From assembly GCF_029542785.1 (NCBI RefSeq), contig NC_083371.1, positions 992,001 through 1,056,000 of the forward strand: a stretch of DNA of 64,000 nt, in the 5' to 3' direction. Below the pieces are notes generated by a model, which ran no database searches, was not told the DNA's origin, and worked only from the letters and a program-made list of their open reading frames with translations. Origin of the DNA: Malassezia japonica. Taxonomy: Eukaryota > Basidiomycota > Malasseziomycetes > Malasseziales > Malasseziaceae. Below, piece by piece: positions 33,284 to 44,621 of the stretch. Positions within the stretch are counted from its first letter, which is position 1. Each line of letters opens with the position of its first letter. The position numbers and the translations under genes were made by a program.

Positions 33284-34556
33284 ATGTCGGCGGCCGACGG
33301 GATGACGACAATGACGACGACGACGACGGAGCCTATCGGTATGTACCTCACGCATGCATTCTAACCCTAGGCATTTCAAATCTGCCGAACCAGGTACGGA
33401 AATACACACTACTAACCTAGCGTCACAAGCTGGCGTCCAAGACGGGTGCCAACTTTACGCTGATGGTCGTCGGCGAGAGCGGTACCGGCAAGACGACGTG
33501 TACGTGCACCTTCTAACACAGTGATCAACACGCTCTTCCGTACCGAGCTTGCGCCGGCGCAGGACTACACGCAGCGCTACAGCAAGCAGCTGTCCAAGTC
33601 GGTGGACATTGACATCATCAAGGCAGAGCTGGAGGAGAAGCAGTTCCGTGTGAATCTCACCGTGATTGACACGCCCGGCTTTGGCGACTACGTCAACAAC
33701 CGCGACTGCTGGTCGCCGCTGGTCGACTTCCTCGACGACCAGTACGAGACGTACATGCGCCAGGAGCAGCAGCCGCAGCGCAAGAGCATCGCAGACATGC
33801 GTGTGCACGCCTGCCTGTACTTCATTGCACCGACTGGCCACTCGCTCAAGCCGCTGGATATCGAGGTGATGAAGCGCCTCTCTCAGCGTGTGAACCTCAT
33901 CCCGGTCATTGCCAAGGCGGACACGATGGTGCCTCGCGACCTTGCCATCTTCAAGGAGCGTGTGCGCGAGGTGATCCGTGTGCAAAACATCCAGGTGTTT
34001 GCTCCCCCGGTCGACTCAATCGACGAGGCGAGCGCGGAGCACGCGCGTGCGCTCATGGCCAGCATGCCGTTCAGCATGATCGGCAGCAATAAGGACGTGC
34101 GTACGCTCGACGGCCGCGTCGTCCGTGGCCGTGAGTACCTCTGGGGTGTTGCTGAGGTCGAGAACGAGAACCACTGCGACTTTAAGAAGCTGCGCTCGCT
34201 CCTGATCCGCACGCACATGCTCGACCTGATCACCAGCACCGAGGAGCTGCACTACGAAAACTACCGCCAGAGCCAGATGGAGACGCGCAAGTTTGGTGAG
34301 GGCAAGGTGAAGAAGCTCGACAACCCCCGCTTCAAGGAGGAGGAGGAGGCCCTCCGGCGCAAGTTTACCGAGCAGGTCAAGCTGGAGGAGGGCCGTTTCC
34401 GCCAGTGGGAGCAGCACCTCATCGCCGAGCGCGACCGCCTCAACAAGGACCTGGAAACCGCACACAGCTCCATCAAGCAGCTCGAGGCGGAAATGTACGT
34501 ACCACAACTCACCCAGCGAATCCCTGCAGTCGTCCGCTCGTGGACCGAGGAGGTAG
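33284..34556 (+). CDS. Septin (Cdc12/Cdc3-like class)
   Basis: Septins are filament-forming GTPases of the bud neck and cell cortex. Five exons (33284-33338, 33371-33393, 33421-33499, 33522-34494, 34517-34556) encode 389 aa with introns of 32, 27, 22 and 22 nt. The N-terminus is a short Thr-rich stretch, then [41 protein letters not shown], with the P-loop completed by splicing. G3 is DTPGFGD and G4 is AKAD. The septin-unique element (YLWGVAEVENENHCDFKKLRSLLIRTHMLDLI) is present, and a C-terminal coiled coil follows. The P-loop reads GESGTGKTT where GESGLGKTT is usual. The exact class is not certain. Confidence 0.9.
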
Positions 34557-34578
34557 TCTGTCCGTAGATCCTGTCATG

Positions 34579-35763
34579 CTACTGTGTATCTGTGTCTAGG
34601 TCGTCGTTATCGAGTTCTTGGGCGAGCTGCGACTGGCGGAGAAGCAGGTCGTCCTCCAGCTCAAGCTCCAGCGCCATACTTGCCGCCTCGGCGTCGTTCA
34701 TCTCGCTGTCCCAGGGCGCATCGTCGGGCGTCGTGGCCGTCGGATCGGTCTCTTTCGGCTCGGGTTTCACCCCAGAGCGAGGACGGGGCGTGGGACGGGC
34801 GGCGGGCGGCGTCGTCGAGGCAGGCGCAGGTACGGGGCGCGGCACAGGTGGCTCGGACGCCGTCGGAGCATCGGCAGGGGGCGCGGCGGCGCTCTCTGGC
34901 GCACCACTTGCGGCTGCGCCACGAAGGCCTTCGGGCTTGCCACGCCCGCCGGCCATCTTGGCACGCGCCGCGGCCGCGAGTCGCAGCCGTGCCTGCTTCG
35001 CCTCCTCCATGCGCTGCTGGTTCGACTCGTCGCTCGTGCGCTTTGTTCCAGCACGCGCCGAGGTGCGCGACGCGCTCGCGGGGGTATCCTTGTGCCGGTG
35101 GAGCTCGGAGGCGTCAAACGGAGCCTGGGTGAGTCATAGCACGTACCGTAGGCACGGGCATTTTGAGCACTTCGCGCGAGTACTGGCGGTCGTACAAACA
35201 GTTGCCGAGTAGACGCCCAAATGTCTTGAGCCCACGCTTGATCGAGTCGGTGATCGCCTCCTTTTTGCACTTTTCCAGCGCGGCGTGCTTGCCACGTACG
35301 CCCTCCGTGTGGCCGTACCCCACGTCCTCGTGGTACGTGCCGTCGCGGAGTGTGATGCGCACGATTGCGCTCACGCCGCAGTTGCAGCGCCCCGACTCGG
35401 GGTGCACATCGAGCTAGGTGAGCGGTGCGACGTACGTAGTCAATGTCCAGGCTCGTGACGCTTGTCGACCATCCGTTGAAGCCGAATACCTCGTTCGCGA
35501 GGTCTACGACCTTCCATCCCTCAATGTACGTCAATTTTGGCCCTGCATCAGCCATCGCACGTACCGCCACCCGGCCCTGGGCGCTGCGAGAGGTACTCGG
35601 GCCCAAGGCGCTGGTTGAGCTTGCACTGGAGTGTCGCGAGACGCGTCGCACTCCATATGGGCAATCCCGTTTCCGGGTCGTGTTCGTCATCAAACGCTGA
35701 TCCTCCGACACCGACAGGGAAAGCGTCACCGCTCGTACGCGCGCCAAACGCGTTCGCATCCAT
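34579..35763 (-). CDS. RAD52: DNA repair/recombination protein Rad52
   Basis: Rad52 anneals single strands and loads Rad51 during homologous recombination. Exons 35763-35565, 35542-35436, 35413-35147 and 35124-34579 give 372 aa; all three introns are 22 nt. Splicing reconstructs the ring domain: [72 protein letters not shown], and LEKCKKEAITDSIKRGLKTFGRLLGNCLYD. The C-terminal half is disordered, Pro/Ala-rich and ends acidic, where Rad51 and RPA contacts would lie. The promoter is tiny: only 43 bp separate its ATG from the SEC22 stop, and that gap contains CACGTG (35801-35806). Confidence 0.94.
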
Positions 35764-35800
35764 CGCGTCGTACCAAGAGACGCGTCGTGTTGGACTATGT

Positions 35801-35806
35801 CACGTG
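35801..35806. promoter_or_regulatory. CACGTG box upstream of RAD52
   Basis: The box lies 37 bp upstream of the RAD52 ATG and ends next to the SEC22 stop codon (35807-35809). It is the most obvious element in a 43-bp gap. Candidate bHLH site. Confidence 0.4.
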
Positions 35807-36576
35807 CTACCAAAACCGAATGTACACGATGAACAGGAAGAGGACCGCGATAGCGCCGATGCTGGGTGAGCGTAGAGACGTACGGCGCGTACTTGCGGAC
35901 CATAGCATCCACATTAATCTTGCGTGCAGCACGGCGGTACTTGAGCGATTCGTCACGCAGCGACGACGACATCGACGACATTTCTGCTGTGAGTCACGGC
36001 ACGTACGGTCCAGGCTATCGCCACGCCAAAGTAGATCCTCCATGTTCTTGGTCATGATTTTTTGCACGTCGTGCAGGTCCTCGTTCAGGCGATCGAGATT
36101 GGACCCCGTCGCGGTCTCGGCAGTCCGGGTATCGGCGTAGAGGCGTTTGGTGCGCTGCATAAAGGTGTCTGTGTGAGCCACACGACCTACCAAATCCCAC
36201 AAATGCATACGGACGCAGGTTGCGCTGCTGGACCTGCGAGCCGTAGCTCGTGTCGAACTCTTTCGCAAGCTCGTCCAAGTAGCTAAACGCAAGCTTGCGG
36301 GGGTACGAGCGGTCGGTAATCGTAAGGTACACCACCGAGCGAGGGTCTCCAGGTGGGGGCTGCACGAGATAGCTGCGTCAGGCGAGGCACTTACTGCAGG
36401 GCCATCGGGCCGCTCTCGATCGTGCAGCGCGTTTCCGACTGCGGCGTGAGTTTCCGGAAAATGGTCTTGGCCTGCTGCTTGTACTGCGTCAAGTCGACGC
36501 CACCCTGGTCATCGTCGACGCTCTGCGCAAGAGGAAGCGCGTCAAACACGCGCACGATCTGCGTCGAGCGCACCAT
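35807..36576 (-). CDS. SEC22: ER-Golgi v-SNARE Sec22
   Basis: Sec22 is an R-SNARE for ER-Golgi transport. Five exons (36576-36395, 36372-36191, 36168-36007, 35983-35884, 35861-35807) encode 226 aa; introns are 22, 22, 23 and 22 nt. The N-terminal longin domain ends with [21 protein letters not shown] across a junction. The R-SNARE helix is [29 protein letters not shown], with the zero-layer Arg. The [21 protein letters not shown] linker leads into the C-terminal anchor [17 protein letters not shown]. Intron 3 ends CTCACAGCAG, a tandem acceptor: using the second AG gives LDQMSS, the first LDPEMSS. I chose the second because of the branch-to-acceptor spacing seen elsewhere. Confidence 0.93.
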
Positions 36577-36600
36577 AGCGGAGGGGCAACCGGTTAAGGC

Positions 36601-36606
36601 CACGTG
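36601..36606. promoter_or_regulatory. CACGTG box between SEC22 and the WHI2-like gene
   Basis: CACGTG lies 24 bp upstream of the SEC22 ATG and 33 bp upstream of the WHI2-like ATG in a 63-bp divergent region. Candidate shared bHLH site. Confidence 0.4.
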
Positions 36607-36639
36607 GCACCCCCCCGGCGCGGCGTGGCAGCTGCGACC

Positions 36640-37910
36640 ATGGACGCGCCGCTGCAGCATCCCACGGACGGCATTGCGCCGTTCGCACGTCTGGTTTTGG
36701 ATCTGCGTGGTGTATGCTTTGTGATTGAGCGTGAGACGCTGATGAGCCTCCCTGAGTCGATCCTGCTATGTCTCTTCCCCAACGGTCTCGTGCTGGCCGA
36801 CCATAACCCCGACGAGACGGGCGACAGCACGTTGCAGGACGAGCATGTGTACCAGGTGGACGTACGTGCTGTAGCTGACCCAGTTTGACGCCAACTGTCT
36901 CCAATATGTCCTTTCTTTTTTCCGACGTGCGCAGGAATACTTTTACGGCACGGATAATGTGCCTGGTATTTACCAGGGCCTCGGCCTCAGCTCGAACTAC
37001 ATGGACTTTGCGGACCCGGTGCAAGGTGGCATGAATGGATTCGGGCATCCGTTCCATCTCCCTCTGTTTCACAAGCAGGCAGTGATTGTGCTGCGTGAGG
37101 AGCTCGAGTACTTTACCATTGCCCCCAAGTCTATGGCGGCGACGGCCATCGCGCGGCCGCCGGTCGGCAACGAGCCCCCGGATGCCTCGGAGGAGTTTAC
37201 AAAATTGAAGGACGCTTGCGGCGACGTACTCTTGCAGCGCCGCCAGATCTTTACTGCTTTGCAGCGCAACATCAACAAGGAGAACAACATCGCCGAGCAG
37301 CACTTGATTGACATGCTTTGCATGAGCGGATTCGAACAAAATGACCTGTGGGGCTACCGTGCGCGCGAGCCGAACCGCTGCGGCATTACCAGCACCGCGC
37401 TGGTCCTACTGAAAACCGGTGTCACGCACCCCGGTGAGCTCCGCGAGGGGCGCTCGGCACACCACCCTGTCCCGCGCAAGCCCATCGGTGTGGAGCGTGC
37501 AGGTGTGGATATCGAGGCAGGCCTGGAGCCTTTGGATCCCAACACCCCCGAAGAGCAGCTGGGCGAATGGGTGGACGATGCGCAGGGTGGTTCGCTGCGT
37601 GTGAACCAACACCAGCTGAACACGACACAAAAGTTGCTCCTCTTTTGGCGCAAGCCGGCGGTACGTACTGAAAACTGACAGCAGCGCAAGTGCTGGTGGG
37701 ACGGCATTGACCTCGTGGTGCCTATGGGAAATTCTGCCCCTTCCAACCCCCGTGCGGTGCGGAACCCCGCGACGCTCGGTACGCTCTCTCCGCAGGAACG
37801 CACCTTGCTGGATCAAGGCAAGGGTCTCCTGGTACGCGTGTGGGTGCGTCGCGTCTGGACGCTGGAAGTCAGCTTGGTACGTGTTCCTACATGCTAATGG
37901 CTAGATTTGA
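36640..37910 (+). CDS. WHI2: Whi2-like BTB/KCTD-type stress regulator
   Basis: Whi2 works with Psr phosphatases in stress signalling and TORC1 restraint. Exons 36640-36861, 36884-37660, 37685-37876 and 37905-37910 encode 398 aa; introns are 22, 24 and 28 nt. The BTB-like start [37 protein letters not shown] is the Whi2 signature. Splicing gives [18 protein letters not shown], the expected next strand and helix. The protein ends [14 protein letters not shown], and the last coding exon supplies only Ile and the stop. Intron 2 ends CTGACAGCAG, a tandem acceptor; the distal AG is assumed. Function is inferred from family likeness. Confidence 0.8.
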
Positions 37911-38415
37911 GCTGCGGCTATGACGTCGCTAACTAGATACCACTTGTAGCATTACCATCCCTATGCATTGTGACAAGCTCCTCACGGTTTTTGTTCGCAA
38001 TATTTCGTCAAATTGCAGGTCACTGCCACCCCGTGGCATTATGTGGAGAATTATGCGTTATCCCGGGCCGCTGCAGGCGCTAGAGAAGGCGGATACGCAT
38101 GACCCTCCACATGGGTACTAGTGTGGTGATTGGCCCGCTGCAATGCCTACCGAGGGATTGTCTCGGCTGTGGAGAACTGTGCAGCCAACGGGCTAGATTT
38201 CGCAAGGGTCGGCGCTGTTTATTCGCTCTCTTGGCCGCTGTAATTATAGTACCGGCGAAAAGGCTGCGGAATGATGTTGTAGTTTGAACCATTCATCTGC
38301 CGTTCCGCTTACGCTAGAGCAGTCAAGAGGCTCTGGGCGCCCCTCCCACCCCACTCTCTCTTTGTTACTACCCAGTCACCGGCAGCTGTCAAGTCGGTGA
38401 CAGGGCTTTTGTACA
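37911..38415. other. 505-bp intergenic region, longest in the window
   Basis: No gene is evident on either strand. The segment is less GC-rich than coding DNA and holds short inverted repeats, TGCCAC-CCC-GTGGCA at 38024-38038 and GTCACCG/CGGTGAC at 38375-38381/38395-38401. The second lies 14 bp upstream of the next ATG. It is most likely the promoter and 5' leader of the 38416 gene; a short non-coding RNA cannot be excluded. Confidence 0.45.
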
Positions 38416-39318
38416 ATGCAACGGTCGATGATCTTCCAATCCTCGCATCCCGGTTCCACCCTGGCGCCTGGAGCGGGCGCCGCAGACCCGACGTGCCCGA
38501 ACAGGAGCATGTCCGCTTCGGGCCCCGCAATGTTGCCGCACAGCGACCTTTCTCCGACTTGTCCCCGGTTCGCACCCGTACAAATGGTTCGTGGATATTC
38601 GCTTCCTGTGGCTACCCAGGATACATTTAATCAACAACAAAGGATGCGCGCCGCTTCTAATTCGCACGTTGAAAAGGACCTCTTGTTTAATATGACGCCC
38701 CCCCCATCGTCGTTGCCCTCACCAGGAGGATATCAAGGTCAAGACCGTTCGTTGCACCTGCCCACGTCGGAGCTCATGACGAGCAGCTCGTCGTGGGACC
38801 GTATCTTCAACACCACCGACGAGGATTCACCTCAAGAGCGGGCACCAGCAGCGGAACAGTCGTTCACTGCCGAGCAGAATGAGTTTCCGGCGCTGGCCGA
38901 GCTACTGGCCAAGCGGCGGCGTCTCTCTTGGAATGCGCCTGCGCGTGACTCAACACCCCCTCCCACACGCCAATGCTTCACCCCCTCTCCCCACGACCGC
39001 CCTTGCGAGAGCGGCTCGCCCATCCTACGCACCAGCCCTGCGCCGATTCACCCGGGACACGATCGGGAAGATTCGTCGCGCAATGCTACCCGCTCTGAAA
39101 TGAGTATGCACTCGACGAGCACGGCGAGCGAGTCGTCCGGCACACACAGCATAGACCTGCTTACGCCGTGCGACTCGCCAATCCCTGGGGCGCAAAAGCT
39201 GGGCCAAGTGTCGCCTTTGTTTGGCTCGATACTTCCCGGCCGCAAAATCCCAGTCCAGTCTTTGCCCGGGTCCGTCGACGGTATGATGACTGATTATACG
39301 TTTCACGATCTTCAATAA
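38416..39318 (+). CDS. Uncharacterised Ser/Pro-rich 300-aa protein
   Basis: I do not recognise this protein. The frame is open and intronless from ATG 38416 to TAA 39316-39318; other in-frame ATGs at 38428 and later could serve. The composition is Ser, Pro and Thr-rich with almost no hydrophobic runs, so it is probably disordered. Visible features are a basic patch LAKRRRLSW near residue 175, many SP/TP dipeptides that could be kinase sites, and a C-terminus TDYTFHDLQ. The unusually long 505-bp upstream region suggests stronger or more complex regulation than its neighbours. A nuclear regulator would fit the composition, but this is only inference. Confidence 0.6.
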   Translation: MQRSMIFQSSHPGSTLAPGAGAADPTCPNRSMSASGPAMLPHSDLSPTCPRFAPVQMVRGYSLPVATQDTFNQQQRMRAASNSHVEKDLLFNMTPPPSSLPSPGGYQGQDRSLHLPTSELMTSSSSWDRIFNTTDEDSPQERAPAAEQSFTAEQNEFPALAELLAKRRRLSWNAPARDSTPPPTRQCFTPSPHDRPCESGSPILRTSPAPIHPGHDREDSSRNATRSEMSMHSTSTASESSGTHSIDLLTPCDSPIPGAQKLGQVSPLFGSILPGRKIPVQSLPGSVDGMMTDYTFHDLQ

Positions 39319-39420
39319 TGCACACTGCGCGTTGTCGCCAGCCGGATACGAGCTGGCACCTGCCTTGCATATACGACCACAGTAGGTACAGATAGTCACC
39401 TAAATCGCATGGGTAATCAT

Positions 39421-40029
39421 CTATTTCATATGTGCGCGCACGATTTCCTCGGCCATCTCACGCACGGCCTGTTCACTGCGGTCGTCGGTCGCACTTTCCG
39501 CGTCGAGCTGCTTGCCGACGCCAAGGGGATAGCGGCTGGGGGTCAGAAGAGTCACGTACCGAAGAATCGACACCTTGGAAGCGACGCCGGGCATTTCGTG
39601 CATACGCAAGAAATGCAGCCAGCGGTCGATTGTCGCATCCGTAGCGTCAAACACCTTGATGCTCCGGCGGTGCGTCCTGCGCCAGAAGTTCTCCTGGGAC
39701 TTTTTATGCACAAACGGGCCCCGCGGCACCGTCCACAAGGACGTGCGGATCGGGAGCTGAGCAATACCGCCCGTAGGGATCTGGAGCGCCTGCGCACTGC
39801 GCAGCGCGAAGTCAGCAAAGAAGTCCAGATCGAACGTCTGCTGCTTGTACGACTTCAGCTGGAGTGTCGCAACGTGCACGCCATGTGTCGGCTTCAGCGG
39901 CTGCACGGCCGGAATGAGGTTGGTGGTATCCACCTTTTCCGCCACTTCAGCCGCCTTGGGCGCCTCCGTACTATACAGGCGCAGCATCCGCTGCATCGCG
40001 CCCGGCACACGCGCCGCTCGCTGCCACAT
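39421..40029 (-). CDS. RSM10: Mitochondrial ribosomal protein uS10m (Rsm10)
   Basis: Small-subunit mitoribosome protein of 194 aa. Exons 40029-39560 and 39535-39421 are separated by a 24-nt intron, a multiple of three with no stop, so the unspliced frame is also open. Splicing joins VSILRRYPLGVGKQL and removes an eight-residue insert. The N-terminus is a basic presequence (MWQRAARVPGAMQRMLRLYS). The S10 core shows HVATLQLKSYKQQTFDLDFFADFAL, PTGGIAQLPIRTSLWTVPRGPFVHKKSQENFWRRTHRR and IKVFDATDATIDRWLHFL. The last about 30 residues are acidic. Confidence 0.92.
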   Translation of the reverse strand: MWQRAARVPGAMQRMLRLYSTEAPKAAEVAEKVDTTNLIPAVQPLKPTHGVHVATLQLKSYKQQTFDLDFFADFALRSAQALQIPTGGIAQLPIRTSLWTVPRGPFVHKKSQENFWRRTHRRSIKVFDATDATIDRWLHFLRMHEMPGVASKVSILRYVTLLTPSRYPLGVGKQLDAESATDDRSEQAVREMAEEIVRAHMK

Positions 40030-40071
40030 CGCGAAAAGAGACGAGGTTCGGATGTTTAGTCATCGGGGTAT

Positions 40072-43036
40072 CTATGTACAGGCTTCCCTCGCGAGGCGCG
40101 CCGCGCGGCGGCTCTCGTACGCGTCGCGGACTGCGGCGCGGATGACTTGGATTCCATAGCTTCCCTCTTCCACGTTGGCCATAGCCGTACGCAGAAGTGC
40201 ACGCACTTGGTCCGCCGTCCAGATCAAATTATACGACGTGCTGTAATGCGCCGTCGTCGGATCAAACCCGGGCTGCACGGCATTCGGGAAGAGGGGGCAG
40301 TAGATCATGTGGACGTCGGGGTCGCGCCCGTCGGTGCCTCCGTTACGCATGCGCCATCCATCGAAGCGCTGCGCGCTCTTTGGCTCGTACTCGGCACGGA
40401 TCCGCTCCGCTTCTTCTTGCACGGCCGTCGAGACATCGGGCGAGGGCGAGTGGCCATTCGCCACGGCCTCCTCGTGTGCTTCGTTGTCGGCGGTCGCCTT
40501 GTTCGCGGCTTCGAGATCAGCTTGCGTCGAGGAGTGCATCTTGATCTCGAGCCCACAGTCGCCCGCAAACTCGTGCAGGCGCTCGACCGCCGCACCAGTC
40601 TTGACGTCCGACGAAGAGTCGAACGAGATGATGACGTCGGCGTGGCGCTCATCGCGCGCAAGGACATGGTTCGGCAGGTTGTTCGACAGGCCACTGTCCA
40701 TCAGGCGCAGGCGCTTCGAGTGCTCCCACGACCACGCGTGGCGCGCAGGAGACTCATCACTCGACTCGGCGCCGCCAGCGACGTGCGGTGGCTGCATTGG
40801 CGCCATGAACGTCTCGGGGTCAAAGTCGGACATGGACGAGGTGATCGAGGCATCGCTGCGCCGACGCTGCAGACGCAACGGATTCTCAATCGTAATGTCG
40901 GGCAGCTTGGGCATGTGTGGCATCTGCACTTGAGGGAGCTTGGAGAAGAATGCGTTCATGTACGAGTCGTTGGCGGGATCGGGCGCATCAACAAACTGCT
41001 CGGATACGTCAGGAACGCCGCCATCGACTCCTTTTTCGGGCGCAGGCTGCGCGAGCGTCGCAGGCACAGGCGCTGTGACGGGATCCGCAAGCATTTGGTT
41101 CGTAGCGTCCCTTGGCATGAAGAGCGCAGGCGCAGGCTTGGGCGTCTTTTCGCCCGTCTGCTCGACGGGGATCTCGCCCGCAGCCGTCAGGCGGTTGTCG
41201 ACATACGGCTCGTCCACCACGCTCGTCGGGCGGCGCAACGCCGGGATTTCGGCCGGCGACGGCCCCTCTTTCATGAGCGGCTCCTGCGCTTCGGGCGGAA
41301 TGGGCACCACGCGGTCGTCCATGCCGTGGCCATAGAAGGGGTTCGGCTCATCGGCCGCGCGAATCGGGTTGCCCCAGCGCTTCTCCCAGCGCTTCATCTT
41401 GACAAACTCGTTAACCCAGCTAAGCATGGACGACATGACCGTGCCTTGGGGAATCGAGGCAAGCATCGTCGAGATGTATGCGGTCATGGGCCCCGCAGGC
41501 GCACCCGTGCACTGGCCCACGACCATCGATAGCATAATCTCTGGCTGGCGCTGCGTCGACTCGCCATTCTCAAAGCGGCGGCCGTAGCTCCACGTAGGAA
41601 TCCACGCGCCGACATTACGCGAGCCAAGCTCCAGGGGCGAGATCTCGTACCAGTCGTATCCGCCACCGACCGGCGTCTGATGCTCGTACGCCTCTGGCTG
41701 CGTCGTTTCGTTGGAGACAGCAGCCGGATGCGGCTCCGGCGGCGCGCTGCCGGCCGGCACCGAGGGATCGCCCCTGGGCTTCTTTGGGCGTGGGCGCCAT
41801 ACGCGGCGCACGCCGGTTAGGATCGGGAGGGGCGCCTTGGCGTCGTTCAGCGACGCACGCTCCCACACCTTGGACCACTGGAAGGACTTTCGGCTGAGTC
41901 CCTCGCTCGGCTCGTAGTCGACGCCGGGCGGCGCGCTTGCGTCGAGTGTCGCGGCGCGCTGGGGCTGGGGGCCGTTGTAGGAAAAGTCGGTCCCAAAAAG
42001 CGAGAGAGGCCGGGGAAGGAACTGGTACGAGAGGACCAGGGTTGCGTAAAAGTCCATGATGCGGCACGAAATGCTGCGGTTCTGCGACTTGCGCAGCAGC
42101 GGGCCGAGCAGGTAATAGACACCGCAGCGCGAGCGGGCGATACGGTCCATGGCCTGCACGCTCATGGGGTGTGCCTGCTCGTGCGCCATTGCAAGCAGAT
42201 GGGCAATGAGCACATCGGTCGAGCAGGATGCGATCGTGTAGTAGGCCGCGAGGGTCCAGCAGCTGCCACTCACGCCCGACGCCCACGTCGTGCACTGCCA
42301 CAAGCCCGTGTTTTCCGCCTCTTTGATAAAGCCGGCGTAGGAATACATTGCGCGGTAGCCGCCGCCCGAGCCGCCAATGGCAATGAGCGGTACGTCGTCG
42401 GGGTGGACGTACGTGTCTTCTGGCAGCTGCAAAAACTTGGCGAGCGAATTGTCGCCTTCGGAGGACATGAGGTGGCGGCGCTTGGCGATGAATGCCTCTT
42501 CTTCCGGGTGCAAATCGGGCGAACAGCTGCGTAAGAAGGTCGACGTACCGGACTTTGGCGTCCCAGTCCAGCTCGGGAAAGGTCTCTGTGTCGAACTTAT
42601 CCTGCTCCATCTGCGCACCGAGTTGCGACAGATCGTGCCAACGCCAGCGCCAACGCTGCAGCCACGGGATGGAGGCGAGGCGGACAGGCGGAGGAAGATT
42701 CAGCGGAAACTGCGGCGGCGGGAAGAGGAACGGAAAGCGCCGCTCTTGCCACCACGGAACCGGCGCCCCATCTTGAGCATTCTCCTGCACAATATCCGAC
42801 TCACTATTGCGTGCTCCGTCGCCACGACGCGTCGCATTCGTGAGCATGGCTTGCATCCGGCCCCACGAAGTCGCGCCGTGGCCGCCTTCTGTTGACTCGT
42901 ACCAGACCCACTGGCCACCCGACTTCAGGCGCGAAGACACGGGGCGCGCAGCAAAAAGAGTAACTAACGTGCATATCAAATAGCACTTCAAGTATAGGTA
43001 CGCTGGCGACGAACGGATCCTGTGCAGCACCGTCAT
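40072..43036 (-). CDS. Membrane-anchored cytosolic phospholipase A2-like protein (PLAc domain)
   Basis: A large lipase-family protein of 980 aa; exons 43036-42549 and 42526-40072, one 22-nt intron. The N-terminus has a single hydrophobic segment (YLYLKCYLICTLVTLFAA), probably a signal anchor. The PLAc domain shows LIAIGGSGGGYRAMYSYAGFI and the nucleophile elbow GVSGSCW (Ser near residue 248). The partner Asp is in RLMDSGLSNNLPNHVL near residue 770. A long, low-complexity insertion of several hundred residues separates the two catalytic parts. It should hydrolyse acyl esters of phospholipids or lysophospholipids; substrate and topology are inferred. The upstream in-frame ATG 43120 was not used because it would overlap the neighbouring gene. 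Confidence 0.85.
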
Positions 43037-43062
43037 GGTGGCCCCCACGCAAAGGCGAACGA

Positions 43063-43068
43063 CACGTG
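43063..43068. promoter_or_regulatory. CACGTG box upstream of the phospholipase gene
   Basis: CACGTG lies 26 bp upstream of ATG 43036 in the 56-bp gap to the stop of the next minus-strand gene. Its position supports 43036 over 43120 as the start. Candidate bHLH site. Confidence 0.4.
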
Positions 43069-43092
43069 CCCGTTTGGCGCGTGGGTGGAGGC

Positions 43093-44621
43093 TTATAAAC
43101 CCAACGCACCATGATGCCAAGGCAAGTCCTCCTCCTCTTCCTCCACACGCGTCTGTGCGTCGACGTCGGCGAGGAGCGTACGCAGACGCGCGCTGGTTGC
43201 GTGGTAGAGCTCCATAGACATGCCAATAACCGGGACGTGTGAGCTAACCGCCTTGGTCTTGGAACTGCCTGCGTCGCTCGATGCATAGGGGGGGATCGTC
43301 GACGAAGGCGCCGGCTCAAACGGCGCGGGCTCCACCTCCTCCTCGCCAAAGAGCTCGGCGACGAGCGCGTCTTTTCCGATGAGCTCTTGCAGGTGGGTAG
43401 GGTGCGATGATTCTTTTACGGTAGAGGCCTGCATGGCCACGGCAATTTCCTCGTCCGTGGGCTCGTCCACGGCCTTCGCATCGGAGGAGGCCAGCTGCGC
43501 GAGCTTCGCGCCATAGATGCGCTCGAGCTCGGCATTCGCCGACTGGATCGTGCCCGCGTCGAGGCCCATGAGCACCGTGTGCTGCGCGGCGCGCACGTCC
43601 TCGTTCGCCCGCTCGATCTGCGCGCCGATCTCGGTCTGGCGCAAGCGCATCTCTTTTTCGCGCGCAAACGACGTGCGGATTTCGTGCACGACAAACATGC
43701 GGCACTGCTGGCACTGGACATAGGATGTCTCGAGACTGGTATAGAGGTCTTTTTCGTCCACAGGTTTGGACTTGGCGCGGCCTGGTAGCGACGACAGATC
43801 GATCAGCTCAAACGTCGGCGGACGGTGCACCATGGGCTGCCGCAGACGCGACTGCGCCATCTTGGCGAAAAAGTCGCCCGCGCATGTCTTGGTATTCATG
43901 AGAAAAGGAATGATTTGGCGGGTCACGGTCAGCGTTCCCCCCGAAAAGAGGCGCAGGTGGTGCTTCTTGTTTTGTGGCACGCCAATGTCGATGCACTTTT
44001 GGAGCGCCTCGCGCAGGAACTTGAGGCACTGCTCAATGTTCCACTGGGCCGTCTTGAGCGTCTGGCGCGCGCGCTTCTCACGCGCAATCTCCGCTGGAAT
44101 GAGCTTGTCGAGACCCGCCTGGACCTGCGCTTCCCAGCGCAGCGCCGTTAGCACGGGAAAGAGCGTGCATGTATCGTCGTCAAAAAGAGAGTCGCCCAGC
44201 AAGCGAATTTGCTCACGGAGTGTGTCATACGTGAGGCGCGCGCGGACGAGGTCGGCGCGCTCACGCTCGAGCTGCGCGTGGCGTGATTTGTGCCCTTCCA
44301 GCTTGTCGGCCGCCTGCTTGGCGTCAGCCGCCGATTTTTCCCAAGCCGCATACACCTCCTGCGCACGCCGCGAGCGCCCGGATCCGCGGGGCGCAAGGCG
44401 CGTGAGCGGCGACCGCCGCATGCGCGTCCACGCTTTCTTCTTTTGTTCCCTGCGTCAGTCGCGCGACGTACTCGGCCTGCTGGGTGCGGCGCTGCACAGC
44501 AGTCGAGCTCTGTATCCTTCCGGACTCGCCCCATAGCTCGCGCTTCGTCCATTCCTGGCGCTCGGGGACATTTCCAAGATCCGCCAACGCCACTGCATAA
44601 GCCAGGTCACGTACCAAACAT
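43093..44621 (-). CDS. Uncharacterised coiled-coil protein, 494 aa
   Basis: I do not recognise the family. Exons are 44621-44615 (7 nt, ATGTTTG), 44592-44472 and 44449-43093; both introns are 22 nt. The spliced start is MFVALADLGNVPERQEWTKRE. Long helices with heptad character run through residues about 35-170 (AEEQKKKAW, KQAADKLEGHKSRHAQLERE). A more globular middle holds RLFSGGTLTVTRQIIPFLMN, a CQQC pair, and a second helical stretch. The C-terminus is acidic (VEEEEEDLPWHH). The CQQC motif might bind metal, but there is only one visible pair. No targeting signal or membrane segment is seen. A cytoskeletal or vesicle scaffold is possible. Confidence 0.7.

Noticed and set aside
43036..43120. 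A longer phospholipase starting at 43120
   Set aside because: It would overlap the stop of the neighbouring gene (43093) and contain the CACGTG box; ATG 43036 directly precedes the hydrophobic anchor.
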